Source of the DNA: Bacteroidales bacterium
GTDB taxonomy: Bacteria > Bacteroidota > Bacteroidia > Bacteroidales > WCHB1-69
DNA: 41,222 nt
Assembly: GCA_017651425.1 (NCBI GenBank)
Contig: JAGCCZ010000035.1
Coordinates: 1-41,222 of the forward strand
Reading direction: 5' to 3'
Below the pieces are notes generated by a model, which saw nothing but the letters and a program-made list of their open reading frames with translations, was not told where the DNA came from and searched no databases. Both the position numbers and the translations under genes were made by a program. Shown here piece by piece: positions 21,083 through 31,728 of this stretch. Numbering within the stretch: the stretch's first letter is position 1; each line of letters starts with the position of its first letter.

Positions 21083-24061
21083 TTACCGCTTCACCACCAC
21101 GCGGCGGGTAAACACCGGCACACCGTCGTTCTCACCCACCAGCAGATAGGTGCCTTCCGCTATTTGTCGCGCTGAAAGTTGCCACTCGTCTCCTTTGCCC
21201 TTCCAAGTGCGGCACAAACGACCTTCCATGTTATAGAGATGCAGTTGGTCGCATGAGATGCCAGACACGTAAAAAACATCCGAGACGGGGTTGGGATAAC
21301 ACGAGACATTGGCAAGATCGTAAGTCGCAATGCCATAACCTTGGGTGTAAATCCATATTGAGTCAGAACTTTGGCAGGGGGAATTGTCCATTGTGGCCGT
21401 AACGTTGTATGTGGTTGGCACTGTTGGACAAACCACAATCTGTGCTGTCGTCTCCCCCGTACTCCACAGAAAATGGTCCGCTCCGGAAGCTGTCAGTGTT
21501 GCACTGTCGGGATAATGCAAGTTGGTGCTTGAAGCCGTCAACAGGAGCTCCGGGTGTGGATGTACGGTCAGATGCAGCGTCACCACACTGTCGCAGCCCA
21601 CACTGCTTGCAAAGGTCAAAGGATAGTCGCCGGAAGCGCTATATGTGAGGCCATTCCAAGTGTATGTATCGCAGGTCTCAACAGTGAATTCAGACTCGAA
21701 GGTTGGATTGACCAAAAGCTGCAGGACGGTGAGTGTGTCGTTGGCATAATAAAAATAGCTGCCCGGTCCCGAGACATGCTGTCCGTGAAAGAGGAACGTG
21801 TCCCCGCTGCAGATTTGGGCGGTGACGGTGTCCACATGAGCCACCATCTGCACCAAAACATCGGTGTTCACTTCGGCGGCAGCGCCATCGGCATAGACAG
21901 CGGCAATGCGGTAGGTATAGGATCCCGAGTGTGTCACAACATCGTCATAGAAGTTGTTGGAAGTGGTGTCTAACAGGATGCTGTCCCTGCTGATGCGGTA
22001 ATGGTCTAACGTCGGTGGAATCGACTGGAATTGAGCCTGCAAGGAGAAATTCCTGCCCACATTGTAAAAGCTCCAGGAGGTGCTGCCGGAAGCATAATGC
22101 CGGCACGCCACGTCTCCCTTCTCCGGCATATAACTGGCCGTGTTGCCCACGGGGATGGCATAGGATCCTCCCGGGGCTTCGAGGTAAATTCCGTACCACA
22201 GTTCCTCGCCAAGCACTATGGGCACGGGTGTCTGTAACGGCACCGAATTCCACGCTCCTGCATTCAGCTGGTTCAGATTCAGCGGCTGTTCCAACACCAA
22301 AGTGCCGGGTTGTATGGAGTAGCCGTCATAACTTCCGCCCTGATAGACCACCAGTTTGCAGGCAGTCACGGCAGACCGGAGATAGAAGCTGATGTGTGTC
22401 AGGCAGGCCGGATAGAAAGCCACCTGGTCGGTGTCAGACATCCGGTACAGGATGGTGCGGGCATAGTTGTTGCTATACCCGTAATTGGTGGCATGACTGG
22501 TCTCGCCGTGTGCAAAGGTCTGCAGGTTTTGGGTAGGCGGACTCCAGGTTAGGTGTACGACAGGCTCCAGATAGGTCGCGCCGGGGTTCTGCGGGGCTCC
22601 GTATTCAAGAGGTATCGCCTCCCCTGTCAAGGAGATGATGGTCGTCAGAGTGTCATAGGTGAGCGTCACCGTTCCGTGATGGCTTGCAAGCATTGTATCC
22701 GCCGACTGATAACGCACATACAGCACTTGGTTGCCGGAAGCTATGAGCAGCGTGTCCGCAAAGGGGCTTGTCCCGTCACTGATGGAGAAGTTCCCGGATG
22801 CCACAGCCAGCACTTGCTGTCCCCCGTTTTTGCTAAGGACGCGGAATGTGGCCGTGTCCGCGCTTCCGTTCAGACTGTAGAGGGTGAGCTGTCGGGCTGT
22901 CACCTTCATCAACGGCCGTTCAGTATAGATGTTGATGACCGCCCCATGATTGGAGTTGTATTCATGCGAGCCCGGGGTCATGTTCGACAACAGGAAAAAG
23001 CCGTTGTTGGAGCCGCTCCAGCCCCAGTTGAAGTGAAAATAGTCATCGCTGTCGTAGCCGTCGCAAACGAAGGCATGGGCACCCGCATCGCCTCGGCCCC
23101 GATACAAAACCGGACGCAGATTGTTCAGCTGCCCTTTGATCAAGTTCTTCCAGTTGGCTGTGGAATAATTGCTTTTGGACTTGTAAGAAGGGTTGGAAGT
23201 GTATCCGAAATAGGTAGTCAAAGCGGTAGGGGTCTGGCTGGTAGAAGCGCTGCTGCCGTCCGGACCGTAGTCCATCTCCACCGAGACGCCGCAGTGGTAG
23301 ATCAGCTGGGACACCGCCTGTCTCTGGGCGGCGGGCGTGGACGAAGTCAGCATGTCGGGCATCTGTGCGTAGTTGTAGGTGGTGGCGCCAAAATTGGCCG
23401 ACTCGGTGCCGTAGTCGCTGATATAGCTGTGGCTTCCTGTGCCTTGTGACGGATACTCCCAGTAACGGATCACCTGCGCCAAGGCAGTTGCCACGCAACC
23501 TGCGTATGCATGACCATTGGGACCGTCCGAATCCGATGGACAAAGGTCGTTGTAATAACCATTCTGATCCCAGCGAGTTGACAGTAACGGGGGCACCACA
23601 ACGTCATTGCGAACCGTAGGGTGGTGCTGTTCTATAATCTGCCGCCATAGGGAGTGCGCTTCACTGGAAATGTCGGACGTGCTTTGCAGATAGTCTGCAA
23701 TCTCGGCAGCATAATCATCCAAAAGTTCTGCCATGGCCGGAAGCATCCGCTCCGGATCGAAAGGTCCTTCGGTAGAATAGGCAATGACGGGCGTAATACG
23801 GTTGTCGGCAGAAATTATCACATAACCGCCATCCATGTTATAGACAAAGAAAACCGGCAGCGTTCTGGAAGAACCCGTAACTGACGTGCTGTAAGTATAT
23901 ACCTTTTCAGGATGGAGCCCCGCCATGTCCGACTGCGTTTTCCATTGGTAAAAACGGGTTGCAACCTGTTTGGCTGTAGCAGTGTCAACCGGACTCGCCC
24001 ACAAGGTGGAGAGTGCGACAAGCATCCAACCTGACAATATGAATATTTTGATGTTTTTCAA
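21083..24061 (-). CDS. Secreted C10-family (streptopain-like) cysteine protease with type IX sorting domain
   Basis: A 992-residue exported protease. Residues 1-22 form a signal peptide. A propeptide (about 23-155) of the Spi/C10 inhibitor type follows, then the peptidase C10 domain with catalytic Cys189 in YAGCVATALAQVIRYWEYP, His329 in AGAHAFVCDGYD and the downstream FNWGWSGSNNGFF. The middle and C-terminal regions are beta-sandwich modules: an immunoglobulin/fibronectin-like segment, a carbohydrate-binding-like LYRMSD stretch and a PKD-like part. The last 75 residues (ANVSCYPNPVSDVFYVSG...) are a T9SS type A sorting domain. It resembles PrtT/interpain-type proteases of oral and gut Bacteroidales and probably degrades host or dietary protein outside the cell. 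It has its own promoter. Confidence 0.93.
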   Translation of the reverse strand: MKNIKIFILSGWMLVALSTLWASPVDTATAKQVATRFYQWKTQSDMAGLHPEKVYTYSTSVTGSSRTLPVFFVYNMDGGYVIISADNRITPVIAYSTEGPFDPERMLPAMAELLDDYAAEIADYLQSTSDISSEAHSLWRQIIEQHHPTVRNDVVVPPLLSTRWDQNGYYNDLCPSDSDGPNGHAYAGCVATALAQVIRYWEYPSQGTGSHSYISDYGTESANFGATTYNYAQMPDMLTSSTPAAQRQAVSQLIYHCGVSVEMDYGPDGSSASTSQTPTALTTYFGYTSNPSYKSKSNYSTANWKNLIKGQLNNLRPVLYRGRGDAGAHAFVCDGYDSDDYFHFNWGWSGSNNGFFLLSNMTPGSHEYNSNHGAVINIYTERPLMKVTARQLTLYSLNGSADTATFRVLSKNGGQQVLAVASGNFSISDGTSPFADTLLIASGNQVLYVRYQSADTMLASHHGTVTLTYDTLTTIISLTGEAIPLEYGAPQNPGATYLEPVVHLTWSPPTQNLQTFAHGETSHATNYGYSNNYARTILYRMSDTDQVAFYPACLTHISFYLRSAVTACKLVVYQGGSYDGYSIQPGTLVLEQPLNLNQLNAGAWNSVPLQTPVPIVLGEELWYGIYLEAPGGSYAIPVGNTASYMPEKGDVACRHYASGSTSWSFYNVGRNFSLQAQFQSIPPTLDHYRISRDSILLDTTSNNFYDDVVTHSGSYTYRIAAVYADGAAAEVNTDVLVQMVAHVDTVTAQICSGDTFLFHGQHVSGPGSYFYYANDTLTVLQLLVNPTFESEFTVETCDTYTWNGLTYSASGDYPLTFASSVGCDSVVTLHLTVHPHPELLLTASSTNLHYPDSATLTASGADHFLWSTGETTAQIVVCPTVPTTYNVTATMDNSPCQSSDSIWIYTQGYGIATYDLANVSCYPNPVSDVFYVSGISCDQLHLYNMEGRLCRTWKGKGDEWQLSARQIAEGTYLLVGENDGVPVFTRRVVVKR

Positions 24062-24081
24062 CGGTTATCAAATTAAGGGTG

Positions 24082-24089
24082 CAAAAATA
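24082..24089 (-). promoter_or_regulatory. -7 promoter box of the C10 protease gene
   Basis: On the minus strand TATTTTTG followed by C, 20 nt before the start codon at 24061. Confidence 0.5.
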
Positions 24090-24211
24090 AAGAAAAAAAC
24101 ATTGTTGTCCGCCAAAAAACAAATCAAGCGAAAAACGTATGTCCGGCAGGGTGGCTGGTGAAATTTGCGATGCAGTAATGGGGCCCGTGGGGACGTGCCC
24201 GGACACACTTC

Positions 24212-25144
24212 TTACAGTATTCCCCGGAAATATTCAATCGTCCTTTCCAACCCTTCCCGCAACTCCACGGTAGGTTCCCAATTCAGGATAGCCTTGGCCT
24301 TGTCGATGACAGGCTGGCGTTGCTGCGGGTCGTCGGATGCGGCGGGCTTATAGACAATCTTAGACTTGCTGCCGCACAACTCAATAACCAGCTCTGCCAA
24401 CTGTTTGATGGTAAACTCCCTGGGATTTCCTATGTTGACAGGTCCGATGATGTCGTCACTGGTGTCCATCATGGCGACAAGGCCGTTGACAAGGTCGTCG
24501 CAGTAACAGAAGCTGCGGGTCTGCTCGCCCGTTCCGTAGATGGTGATATCCTCGCCACGCAGGGCCTGCACGATGAAGTTGGAGACCACACGCCCGTCAT
24601 TCACATACATGCGGGGACCGTAGGTGTTGAAGATGCGCACCACCTTGATACGCACGTCATTCTGCCGATGATAGTCGAAGAAGAGCGTCTCCGCACAGCG
24701 TTTGCCCTCGTCATAGCACGAGCGCACACCGATAGGATTCACATTGCCCCAATACTCCTCGGGCTGCGGATGCACAAAAGGATCTCCATAGACCTCGCTG
24801 GTGGAGGCCTGCAAAATCTTGATTTTTAAACGCTTGGCCAGCCCAAGCATGTTTATGGCCCCCATCACGGAGGTCTTCACTGTCTTGATGGGATTATATT
24901 GGTAATGGATGGGCGAGGCCGGGCAGGCAAGGTTGTAGATCTCATCCACCTCCACGAAGAAAGGGAAAGTCACGTCGTGCCGGATGACCTCGAAGTAAGG
25001 GTTGCTCATCAAGTGAAGGATATTGTCTTTGTTGCCCGTGAAATAGTTGTCGAGGCAAATCACCTCGTGTCCGTCTTTGAGTAGCCGTTCGCAGAGATGG
25101 GAACCCAAGAATCCGGCGCCGCCGGTGACAAGAATCTTCTTCAT
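24212..25144 (-). CDS. UDP-glucuronic acid decarboxylase (UDP-xylose synthase)
   Basis: A 310-residue extended SDR that oxidises and decarboxylates UDP-glucuronate to UDP-xylose (or the 4-keto-pentose). Motifs: [10 protein letters not shown] (8-17), [24 protein letters not shown], the catalytic STSEVYGDP (Glu117) and SCYDEGKR (Tyr144, Lys148), with [10 protein letters not shown] and the late [18 protein letters not shown]. These are specific to UXS rather than the related dTDP-glucose dehydratases. A longer open frame upstream is ignored because the Rossmann fold begins at the ATG at 25144. It probably supplies pentose for surface glycans, although it is about 5.6 kb from the glycan cluster. 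Confidence 0.93.
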   Translation of the reverse strand: MKKILVTGGAGFLGSHLCERLLKDGHEVICLDNYFTGNKDNILHLMSNPYFEVIRHDVTFPFFVEVDEIYNLACPASPIHYQYNPIKTVKTSVMGAINMLGLAKRLKIKILQASTSEVYGDPFVHPQPEEYWGNVNPIGVRSCYDEGKRCAETLFFDYHRQNDVRIKVVRIFNTYGPRMYVNDGRVVSNFIVQALRGEDITIYGTGEQTRSFCYCDDLVNGLVAMMDTSDDIIGPVNIGNPREFTIKQLAELVIELCGSKSKIVYKPAASDDPQQRQPVIDKAKAILNWEPTVELREGLERTIEYFRGIL

Positions 25145-25168
25145 ATATCGCTGTTGTTTTTGGAGATG

Positions 25169-25176
25169 CAAAAATA
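25169..25176 (-). promoter_or_regulatory. -7 promoter box of the UDP-glucuronate decarboxylase gene
   Basis: On the minus strand TATTTTTG followed by C, 24 nt before the start at 25144. It lies in the gap after the agmatinase stop, so the gene can be expressed independently. Confidence 0.5.
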
Positions 25177-25245
25177 ATAAAAAAACAGGGGCAAGAGGTA
25201 CAGCAAGAATTCCGGACTTGCAGCCGCCACCCCAAACACTTAATA

Positions 25246-26106
25246 TCAATCCGGTTTTACGTTCATCCCTATCATCTTGTACACCAACGAGGCGGCCAAC
25301 ACGTCGCTGGCAATATTGCCTGCGATGGGGCAGAGTTCGACCACGTCGAAGCCAACCACGCGCTTGGCACGAAACACCCGCTCGAGGAGGGTTAGTGTGG
25401 GATACCACTGCAGTCCGCCGGGCAGCGGCGTGCCTGTGGCGGGCAGAATCGAGGGGTCGAAGCCGTCAAGATCAAAGGAGACATAGACATTGTCGGTGAG
25501 GCGGTCGAGCACCAGCTCCTCCCAGCCCGAGCGTCCCACAATGTCGTGGGCGTAGAAGATATTCTCGGGCACAACGTGGCACTGTTCCTCTTCGCAGACG
25601 TTACGGATGCCGACCTGCACCACACGCGCATACTCCTGTGCGCGACGCATCACACAGGCATGGTTGCAGGGCGAGCCGTGATACTCGTCACGCAGGTCCG
25701 CGTGCGCATCGAACTGCAGCACTGTCAGGTTGGGAAAACGCTCGCTCATGGCGCGAATGGCCCCTATGGAGACGGAGTGTTCGCCGCCCAACAGGGCAAC
25801 CTGCTTGCCCATTTCCAAAAAATGGCGCACCCGCTCATAGACAGACTGCACCATCGCCTCCGGTGTGGAGAAGTCGTAGTCGTGGTGGTCGGTATAGATG
25901 CCGTCGCGGTAGGCCTCGGTGCCATATTGCACATCGTAGAGTTCGAGGCTGTCGGAGGCGTCAAGGATGGCTTGAGGCCCCTTGTCGGCCCCCTTGACAA
26001 AGGTGCTGGTGCCGTCGTAGGGCACACCCAGCAAGACATGGCGGGCGTGTTCCAGTTGCAGGAACTCGTCATCCATGTCGAGGAAATGGTCCATGTGCTT
26101 TATCAT
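25246..26106 (-). CDS. speB: Agmatinase/ureohydrolase family protein
   Basis: A 286-residue manganese ureohydrolase, most like agmatinase (agmatine to putrescine and urea). The metal ligands are intact: GGEHS (His110), DAHADLRD (Asp133, His135, Asp137) and [10 protein letters not shown] (Asp212, Asp214). The substrate loop [13 protein letters not shown] matches agmatinase-like proteins. Its start codon overlaps the uvrA stop by 4 bp (ATGA), so it is translationally coupled to uvrA. Other ureohydrolases (guanidinobutyrase, formimidoylglutamase) have the same motifs, so the substrate assignment is moderate. No arginine decarboxylase gene is in the window. Confidence 0.88.
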   Translation of the reverse strand: MIKHMDHFLDMDDEFLQLEHARHVLLGVPYDGTSTFVKGADKGPQAILDASDSLELYDVQYGTEAYRDGIYTDHHDYDFSTPEAMVQSVYERVRHFLEMGKQVALLGGEHSVSIGAIRAMSERFPNLTVLQFDAHADLRDEYHGSPCNHACVMRRAQEYARVVQVGIRNVCEEEQCHVVPENIFYAHDIVGRSGWEELVLDRLTDNVYVSFDLDGFDPSILPATGTPLPGGLQWYPTLTLLERVFRAKRVVGFDVVELCPIAGNIASDVLAASLVYKMIGMNVKPD

Positions 26107-28937
26107 GATTTCAGTTCTTTGGATAGGAACTTGGCCGTGTAGCCGACCTTTTGCTTGACGATTTGTTCTGGAGTGCCCGTGGCGATGATCTCGCCGCCGG
26201 CGCGACCGCCTTCCGGACCCATGTCAATGACCCAGTCGGCCATCTTGATGACATCCATGTTGTGTTCGATGACAATCACGGTGTTGCCGCGGTCCACGAG
26301 GCGGTTGAGCACATCAAGGAGGATGGCGATGTCGTGGAAATGCAGGCCTGTGGTCGGCTCGTCAAGGATATAGACCGTCTTGCCGGTCTCCTTGCGGGAG
26401 AGTTCGGTGGCGAGTTTGACGCGTTGTGCCTCACCGCCCGAAAGTGTGGTGGAGGACTGCCCGAGCCGCAGATAGCCGAGACCCACCTCTGCAATGGTGC
26501 GCAGCGGTCCCACAATGTTGGGCACATTCTCGAAGAACTCAATGGCATGGTCAACGTCCATCTCCAACACATCGTTGATGGACTTGCCCTTGTATCGGAC
26601 TTCAAGGGTTTGGTCGTTGTAGCGTTTGCCACCGCACTTTTCACAGGTTACATAGACGTCAGGGAGGAAGTTCATCTCGATAGTTTGCACGCCTGCGCCC
26701 TTGCACTCCTCGCAACGACCGCCGGAGACATTGAATGAGAAGCGTCCGGGTTTGTATCCGCGGATCTTGGACTCCGGCAACTCGGAGAATAGCTTCCGGA
26801 TGTCGTCAAACACACCCACGTACGTCACAGGATTGGAGCGCGGTGTGCGTCCAATGGGCTGTTGGTCGATTTCGATGACTTTGTCAATATATTCAAGTCC
26901 AACGATTTCGCTGTACGGCTTGGGCTTCTTTTCGGAACGATAGATATACTGGTTAAGTATAGGAAACAGTGTGTCGTTGATAAGGGTCGATTTGCCGCTG
27001 CCGGAGACACCTGTGATGCAAATCATGGTGCCGAGCGGGAAATCGACGGTCACATCCTTGAGGTTGTTGCCGGTGGCGCCGATGAGCGTGAGCGCTTCGC
27101 CCGTGCCGGTCCGGCGCCTTTTGGGCACGGCAATCTTCTTGCGGCCCGTGAGGTAGTCGGCAGTGAGGGAGTTGGCCTTGAGGATCTCGTCGTATGTGCC
27201 GGCAGCCATGATTTTTCCGCCATTCTCGCCCGCTTCGGGACCGATATCGACGATGAAGTCGGCGGCTTGCATCATGTCGCGGTCGTGTTCGACGACAATG
27301 ACGCTGTTGCCGAGGTCTCGCAAGTCCTTGAGCGAGCGGATGAGCATCTGGTTGTCACGCTGGTGCAGGCCGATGCTCGGCTCGTCGAGAATGTACATCA
27401 CGTTGACGAGCTGGGAGCTGATCTGGGTGGCTAATCGGATGCGCTGGGCCTCGCCGCCAGAGAGCGATGCGGCAGAGCGGTCGAGCGAAAGATACTGGAT
27501 GCCGACGTTGCAGAGGAACTGCAGGCGGAAGGAGATTTCGCGCAAGATCTCGGTGGCAATGCGGTTTTGGGCGGCAGTAAGGTGCTTGGGCAGTTTGTGG
27601 ATCCATTCGGACAACTCGGAGATGTCCATGTGGGAGAGTTCGGCAATGTTCTTGTCGTGAAGCCGGAAGTGGAGCGACTCCTTCTTCAATCGCGTGCCGC
27701 CGCAGTGGGGGCAGGGCACGGTGTTGATGAACTGGTTGATCCACTTGCGCATGGAGGCCGGCATGTTGTCAGCGTTGAAATTCTGTATGTAGTTGATGAC
27801 ACCCTCAAAGCTCTTCTTCAGCGGGGCAAGGCCGGAGTATTCGCGTTGCACATGCAGCAACTCGGGGGAACCGTAGAGCACCATGTTGAGGTTCTGCTCC
27901 GACAAGTCCTCAATAGGGTCGGAGAGCGAGAAGTGGTACTTGGCGGCCAACGCATCCAACTCGCGGAACAACAGCGTGTTCTTGTATTCGCCGATGGCCA
28001 CAATGCCGCCCTTCTTGATGGATTTCGAGGGATCAGGGATGATTTTCTCCAAGTCGATCTCGGAAACCACGCCGAGTCCGTTGCAATGCTCGCACGCCCC
28101 GTACGGGGAGTTGAACGAGAAGGTGTTGGGCTCCGGCTCGGGATAGGAAAGTCCTGTGGAGGGGCACATCAGGAACTTGCTGTAGTTCTTGACTTCGTTC
28201 TTGTCGTTGTCAACAATCATAATGGCGCCCTTGCCGTATTTCATGGCAATGCGGACGCTGTTGGCGAGGCGCACCTTGGAGTACTCTGTCACATTGAGCG
28301 TGTCAATGGCCAGTTCGATATCGTGGATCTTGTAGCGGTCAACCTGCATGTTGAGCAAGAGCTTGCGCATCACGCCGTCCACACGCACGCGGGTGAAGCC
28401 CTGCTTGCGGATGTTTTCGAACAACTCTTTATAGTGACCCTTGCGTCGTTTCACCACAGGCGCGAGGATGGAAATGTAACATCCGTCATAGCGCTGGAGG
28501 ATGAGGTCGATAAGATCCTTTTCGCTGTAGTGGACCATCTTCTCACCGGTGTTGTAGGAATACGCGTCGGCTACACGGGCATAGAGCAGTCGCAGGAAGT
28601 CATAAACCTCTGTGATGGTGCCCACCGTGGAACGGGGGTTCTTATTGACGGTTTTCTGCTCAATGGAAATAACAGGGTTGAGGCCGGTAATACGGTCCAC
28701 ATCGGGGTGCTCGAGGTTGCCGATGAAGTGACGCGCGTATGCGGAGAAGGTGTCCATGTAGCGGCGCTGGCCCTCCGCGTAGATGGTGTCGAAAGCCAAG
28801 GAAGACTTGCCGCTGCCGCTCAGTCCGGTGACGACCACAAGCTGTTGCTGGGGTATGGTGAGGGACACATCCTTGAGGTTGTTCTCCCGCGCCCCGGTCA
28901 CGACCAGCGCATCTTCGGCGAAATTGTTGTCTTCCAT
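26103..28937 (-). CDS. uvrA: UvrABC excinuclease subunit A
   Basis: A 944-residue DNA-damage sensor of nucleotide excision repair. It has two ABC ATPase halves: Walker [10 protein letters not shown] (Lys44) and GVSGSGKST, signature [12 protein letters not shown] and [12 protein letters not shown], and Walker [11 protein letters not shown] and [10 protein letters not shown]. Zinc-binding pairs are CEHC/CPHC in the first half and CEEC/CEKC in the second. Length matches the family. The ATG at 28937 gives [21 protein letters not shown]; an earlier ATG at 28979 would run through the promoter. The agmatinase-like gene overlaps its 3' end. Confidence 0.98.
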   Translation of the reverse strand: MEDNNFAEDALVVTGARENNLKDVSLTIPQQQLVVVTGLSGSGKSSLAFDTIYAEGQRRYMDTFSAYARHFIGNLEHPDVDRITGLNPVISIEQKTVNKNPRSTVGTITEVYDFLRLLYARVADAYSYNTGEKMVHYSEKDLIDLILQRYDGCYISILAPVVKRRKGHYKELFENIRKQGFTRVRVDGVMRKLLLNMQVDRYKIHDIELAIDTLNVTEYSKVRLANSVRIAMKYGKGAIMIVDNDKNEVKNYSKFLMCPSTGLSYPEPEPNTFSFNSPYGACEHCNGLGVVSEIDLEKIIPDPSKSIKKGGIVAIGEYKNTLLFRELDALAAKYHFSLSDPIEDLSEQNLNMVLYGSPELLHVQREYSGLAPLKKSFEGVINYIQNFNADNMPASMRKWINQFINTVPCPHCGGTRLKKESLHFRLHDKNIAELSHMDISELSEWIHKLPKHLTAAQNRIATEILREISFRLQFLCNVGIQYLSLDRSAASLSGGEAQRIRLATQISSQLVNVMYILDEPSIGLHQRDNQMLIRSLKDLRDLGNSVIVVEHDRDMMQAADFIVDIGPEAGENGGKIMAAGTYDEILKANSLTADYLTGRKKIAVPKRRRTGTGEALTLIGATGNNLKDVTVDFPLGTMICITGVSGSGKSTLINDTLFPILNQYIYRSEKKPKPYSEIVGLEYIDKVIEIDQQPIGRTPRSNPVTYVGVFDDIRKLFSELPESKIRGYKPGRFSFNVSGGRCEECKGAGVQTIEMNFLPDVYVTCEKCGGKRYNDQTLEVRYKGKSINDVLEMDVDHAIEFFENVPNIVGPLRTIAEVGLGYLRLGQSSTTLSGGEAQRVKLATELSRKETGKTVYILDEPTTGLHFHDIAILLDVLNRLVDRGNTVIVIEHNMDVIKMADWVIDMGPEGGRAGGEIIATGTPEQIVKQKVGYTAKFLSKELKS

Positions 28938-28976
28938 GTAGTTAATGATTTTTAACCTCTTCAACAAAAGAGGCGG

Positions 28977-28984
28977 CAAAGGTA
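28977..28984 (-). promoter_or_regulatory. -7 promoter box of uvrA
   Basis: On the minus strand TACCTTTG followed by CCGCC, 39 nt before the start at 28937. No LexA-like box was recognised next to it. Confidence 0.5.
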
Positions 28985-29020
28985 CGAAAATTTTGTCAGT
29001 TTTTATGGTATGCTGACCCT

Positions 29021-29581
29021 TTACTCTCCCAATTTACAGGTCAGCAGAGCCTTGTACTCCGGCCCATCCTTGTGCAGAAAGCTCTGGAAGAGGGTCAGCT
29101 CGGAAACGGGCACGCGTTGGGCGAAGGCCGGGGTCAGGGCATCCACCCGCTTCCAGAAGCGGGATTTGTCCACGACACCTTTTACACGGCAAAGCGTGAC
29201 GTGTGGCACAAAATTGCCGTAGTTGGGTTCCGCACCGAGCTCTAACAGACGAGGCTCCAGCCGCTCGAAAAGCTGGCGGAAAGGCTGAAATTCCTCAAAG
29301 CCCAGCCATAGCACCTCCGGCTTGTAACGGCTGCCGAAAGCACCCAACTTGTCAAGATTCAGATCGAAGGGTTGGCTTTCGGCGCACACCTGGCGCAATG
29401 CCTCGCGGATGCCCTCCACACGGTCGGGGGGCGTGGCCCCGATGAAACGCAGCGTGAGATGCCGTATCTCTGGCTGTACCCACACAATGTCATCGTGGCG
29501 CAACTCATGCCTGAGTCGCGCCACGAGAGCATCATATTGGTTGTCCAAAACGACAGGGTTGGCAATGAACAATCGTTTCAT
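29021..29581 (-). CDS. thpR: RNA 2',3'-cyclic phosphodiesterase (ThpR/LigT family)
   Basis: A 186-residue 2H phosphoesterase. The two catalytic histidine motifs are HLTLRFIG and HVTLCRVK, and MKRLFIANPV is the standard first strand. It hydrolyses or ligates 2',3'-cyclic phosphate RNA ends; its physiological substrate is uncertain in most bacteria. Its start codon overlaps the stop of the DPP4 gene by one base (TAATG), so it is translated as part of the same transcript. It ends the PAP2-ferritin-DPP4-ThpR series. Confidence 0.9.
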   Translation of the reverse strand: MKRLFIANPVVLDNQYDALVARLRHELRHDDIVWVQPEIRHLTLRFIGATPPDRVEGIREALRQVCAESQPFDLNLDKLGAFGSRYKPEVLWLGFEEFQPFRQLFERLEPRLLELGAEPNYGNFVPHVTLCRVKGVVDKSRFWKRVDALTPAFAQRVPVSELTLFQSFLHKDGPEYKALLTCKLGE

Positions 29582-31716
29582 TACTCGCCCTTCAGGTTTT
29601 GGTTATGGAAGCGGAGCAGCTTGTTCCAAAGGTGAACGCGCTCCGGCCCGATCACGTTGTGGTCGTATGCCGTGTAGGGGAAGTACTCGATCTCGACACC
29701 GTCGGTCACGGCCTGGCGCATCAGCTCTAAGGTGTGCTGCCATACCACCGTGTGGTCCTGACAGCCGTGCATCACCAACAACGGGCACTTCACATTCTTG
29801 ATCTTCGGGATGATATTGGCATTGGCATAGCCTTCGGGGTTCTCCTGGGGCGTGTCCATGTAACGCTCTCCGTACATCACCTCATACCATTCCCAATTGA
29901 CCACAGGACCGCCGCACGAGGCCGCACGGAACACGTCGGGATGCTCCGTGATGAGCGACAATGTCATGAAACCGCCGTAGCTCCAGCCGTCAAGACCGAT
30001 GCGATCGGCATCCACGTATGGCAGCTTCTTCAGGTACTCAACACCACACATCTGGTCTTCAACCTCCTTGACACCCAAGTTACGGTGAATGCATTTCTCA
30101 AATTCGGCACCGCGGTTCTGCGTGCCACGGTTGTCGAGCGTGAAGACCACATAGCCCTGCTGCGCCATGTATTCAAGAAAAACACCGCCGGAGACAAAGC
30201 TGTTGGTAACCAACTGCGAATGTGGACCGCCGTAAACGTAAATCAGACAGGGATACTGCTTGTTCATGTCCATATTGGGCGGTGTGATCAGGCGGCACCA
30301 AAGCGAATCGCCCACGCGGTTGCGGATGGGGAAGATGGAGGTGGTACCCATCGCACAATCCTTGTAGGGATTCTTGGAGGTGAGGATGGTCTTGGTGGTC
30401 TTGCCCTGACTGCTCACGACCGAGATAATCCGCGGGGTGGTCACGTTGGTGAAATAGTCCATGAAGTAGGTGCATTTTTCGTTAAAAACGGGATAGTGTG
30501 TGCCGTCAGCATCCGCCAAACGGGTGATTTTCCCGTCTTTCAGGGAGACTTTGCAAACATACTGGTTAACAGGTTTCTCTTGCGGTGCCATGGTGAAAAA
30601 GACGAACTGTTCTTTCTCATCCACACCGAAATAATCGACCACGTCGAATTTGCCCTCAGTGACCTTGCGGACGAGGTTGCCCTCTCCGTCGTAAAGGTAG
30701 AGGTGACGCCAGCCGTCGCGCTCGCTGAACCAAAGGAAGCGACCGCTCTTGAGGAAGATAAGATGATCGACAGGCTCCACATAGCGTTCGTCGCGCTCCT
30801 CGAACAACACCTTGCTCTTTTCACCACTTTGCAGATCATAGCGAATGAGCTTGGCATGGTTTTGGGCGCGGTTGAGATGGGCTATGTAGATGTATTGCTC
30901 ATCAGGAGAGAACGTCACATTGGTCAGGAACTCCCCGTCCTCCTTGTTGGTCTTGATATAGTGGTAAACAGGCTTGCCAGCCTTGGCAGACTGTGCCACG
31001 TCGAAGATGCCGAGGGTGACCACATGGGAGGTGCGGCCCGCCATCGGATACTTGATATTCTCCACCGTGGCGATGGGCGTGCCGGTATTCACCAAGGGAT
31101 AGTCCTCCACCATGCTTTCGTCCATGCGATAGAAGGCGATGAAGTTGCCCTTCGGGGAGAGGTACTGGCCCTCTTCGATACCCCATTCGCTGCGGTGCAC
31201 CGACTCGCCGAAAACAATGTTGCGGCCCGTGTCGGGACAAAGAAAGATGGGTTTGTAATCGTTGAGTTTTGTCTGCACGAAGACCCCCTCATCGTTTTTG
31301 ATGACAAAGAGGCGGTTTTTCAACGATTGGTCGATGACATTGTCCCAATCAACCTTGTCAAGGGTTTCCGTGGTGGTTTTTCCCTTCACCGATGTGAGGA
31401 TAGTGTGAGTGCGAGGCACATAGATCGTGTTGGCGTCAAGCCAGCCAAAGCTGCGGAGGTTCTTAACATCTTGTGCGGCAAGTGCATCGGCTGAGAGCCA
31501 AGTCGTCTCCTTACCGTTGGCGGCATTGACCAACTGAATGTTGTAATCGTCGTCAATATAGGCATAGGAGTCGGTACCCGGGCACCAGCTCAAACCCGAC
31601 ACGCGGTCGAGCCGGTACTTGCCTTCAAAATAGGCTTTCAAGTCGATGGTCTTGTTTTGCGCCCAAAGCGAGGCACAACAAACCATCAGCAGGAGTGCGA
31701 TGAAAAGTTTTCTCAT
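29581..31716 (-). CDS. Dipeptidyl peptidase IV (S9B family) with signal peptide
   Basis: A 711-residue exported serine peptidase that removes X-Pro or X-Ala dipeptides from N-termini. Residues 1-20 form a cleavable signal (LLLMVCCASLWAQ). A beta-propeller of about 430 residues follows, then the alpha/beta-hydrolase domain with Ser579 in GWSYGG, Asp654 in GCQD and His686 in YDHN. YVYGGPHSQ, typical of the oxyanion region, is present. It likely works in the periplasm on peptides released by outside proteases such as the C10 protease in this window. It lies 12 nt after ferritin on the same strand. Confidence 0.95.
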   Translation of the reverse strand: MRKLFIALLLMVCCASLWAQNKTIDLKAYFEGKYRLDRVSGLSWCPGTDSYAYIDDDYNIQLVNAANGKETTWLSADALAAQDVKNLRSFGWLDANTIYVPRTHTILTSVKGKTTTETLDKVDWDNVIDQSLKNRLFVIKNDEGVFVQTKLNDYKPIFLCPDTGRNIVFGESVHRSEWGIEEGQYLSPKGNFIAFYRMDESMVEDYPLVNTGTPIATVENIKYPMAGRTSHVVTLGIFDVAQSAKAGKPVYHYIKTNKEDGEFLTNVTFSPDEQYIYIAHLNRAQNHAKLIRYDLQSGEKSKVLFEERDERYVEPVDHLIFLKSGRFLWFSERDGWRHLYLYDGEGNLVRKVTEGKFDVVDYFGVDEKEQFVFFTMAPQEKPVNQYVCKVSLKDGKITRLADADGTHYPVFNEKCTYFMDYFTNVTTPRIISVVSSQGKTTKTILTSKNPYKDCAMGTTSIFPIRNRVGDSLWCRLITPPNMDMNKQYPCLIYVYGGPHSQLVTNSFVSGGVFLEYMAQQGYVVFTLDNRGTQNRGAEFEKCIHRNLGVKEVEDQMCGVEYLKKLPYVDADRIGLDGWSYGGFMTLSLITEHPDVFRAASCGGPVVNWEWYEVMYGERYMDTPQENPEGYANANIIPKIKNVKCPLLVMHGCQDHTVVWQHTLELMRQAVTDGVEIEYFPYTAYDHNVIGPERVHLWNKLLRFHNQNLKGE

Positions 31717-31728
31717 GTCTTTTCGCTT

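Noticed and set aside
22553..23449. A 298-codon plus-strand open frame opposite the C10 protease
   Set aside because: Arg/Gly/Val-rich shadow translation without domain features; the protease catalytic motifs lie on the other strand.
27567..28955. A 462-codon plus-strand open frame opposite uvrA
   Set aside because: It mirrors the uvrA gene, shows no domain and has a composition expected from codon bias on the opposite strand; uvrA is unmistakable.
28938..29020. LexA-type SOS box for uvrA
   Set aside because: No recognisable operator palindrome next to the promoter box; the region is explained by the -7 box alone.
29734..31494. A 586-codon plus-strand open frame opposite the DPP4 gene
   Set aside because: It is the antisense shadow of a complete, motif-rich peptidase and lacks any recognisable domain, signal or promoter.
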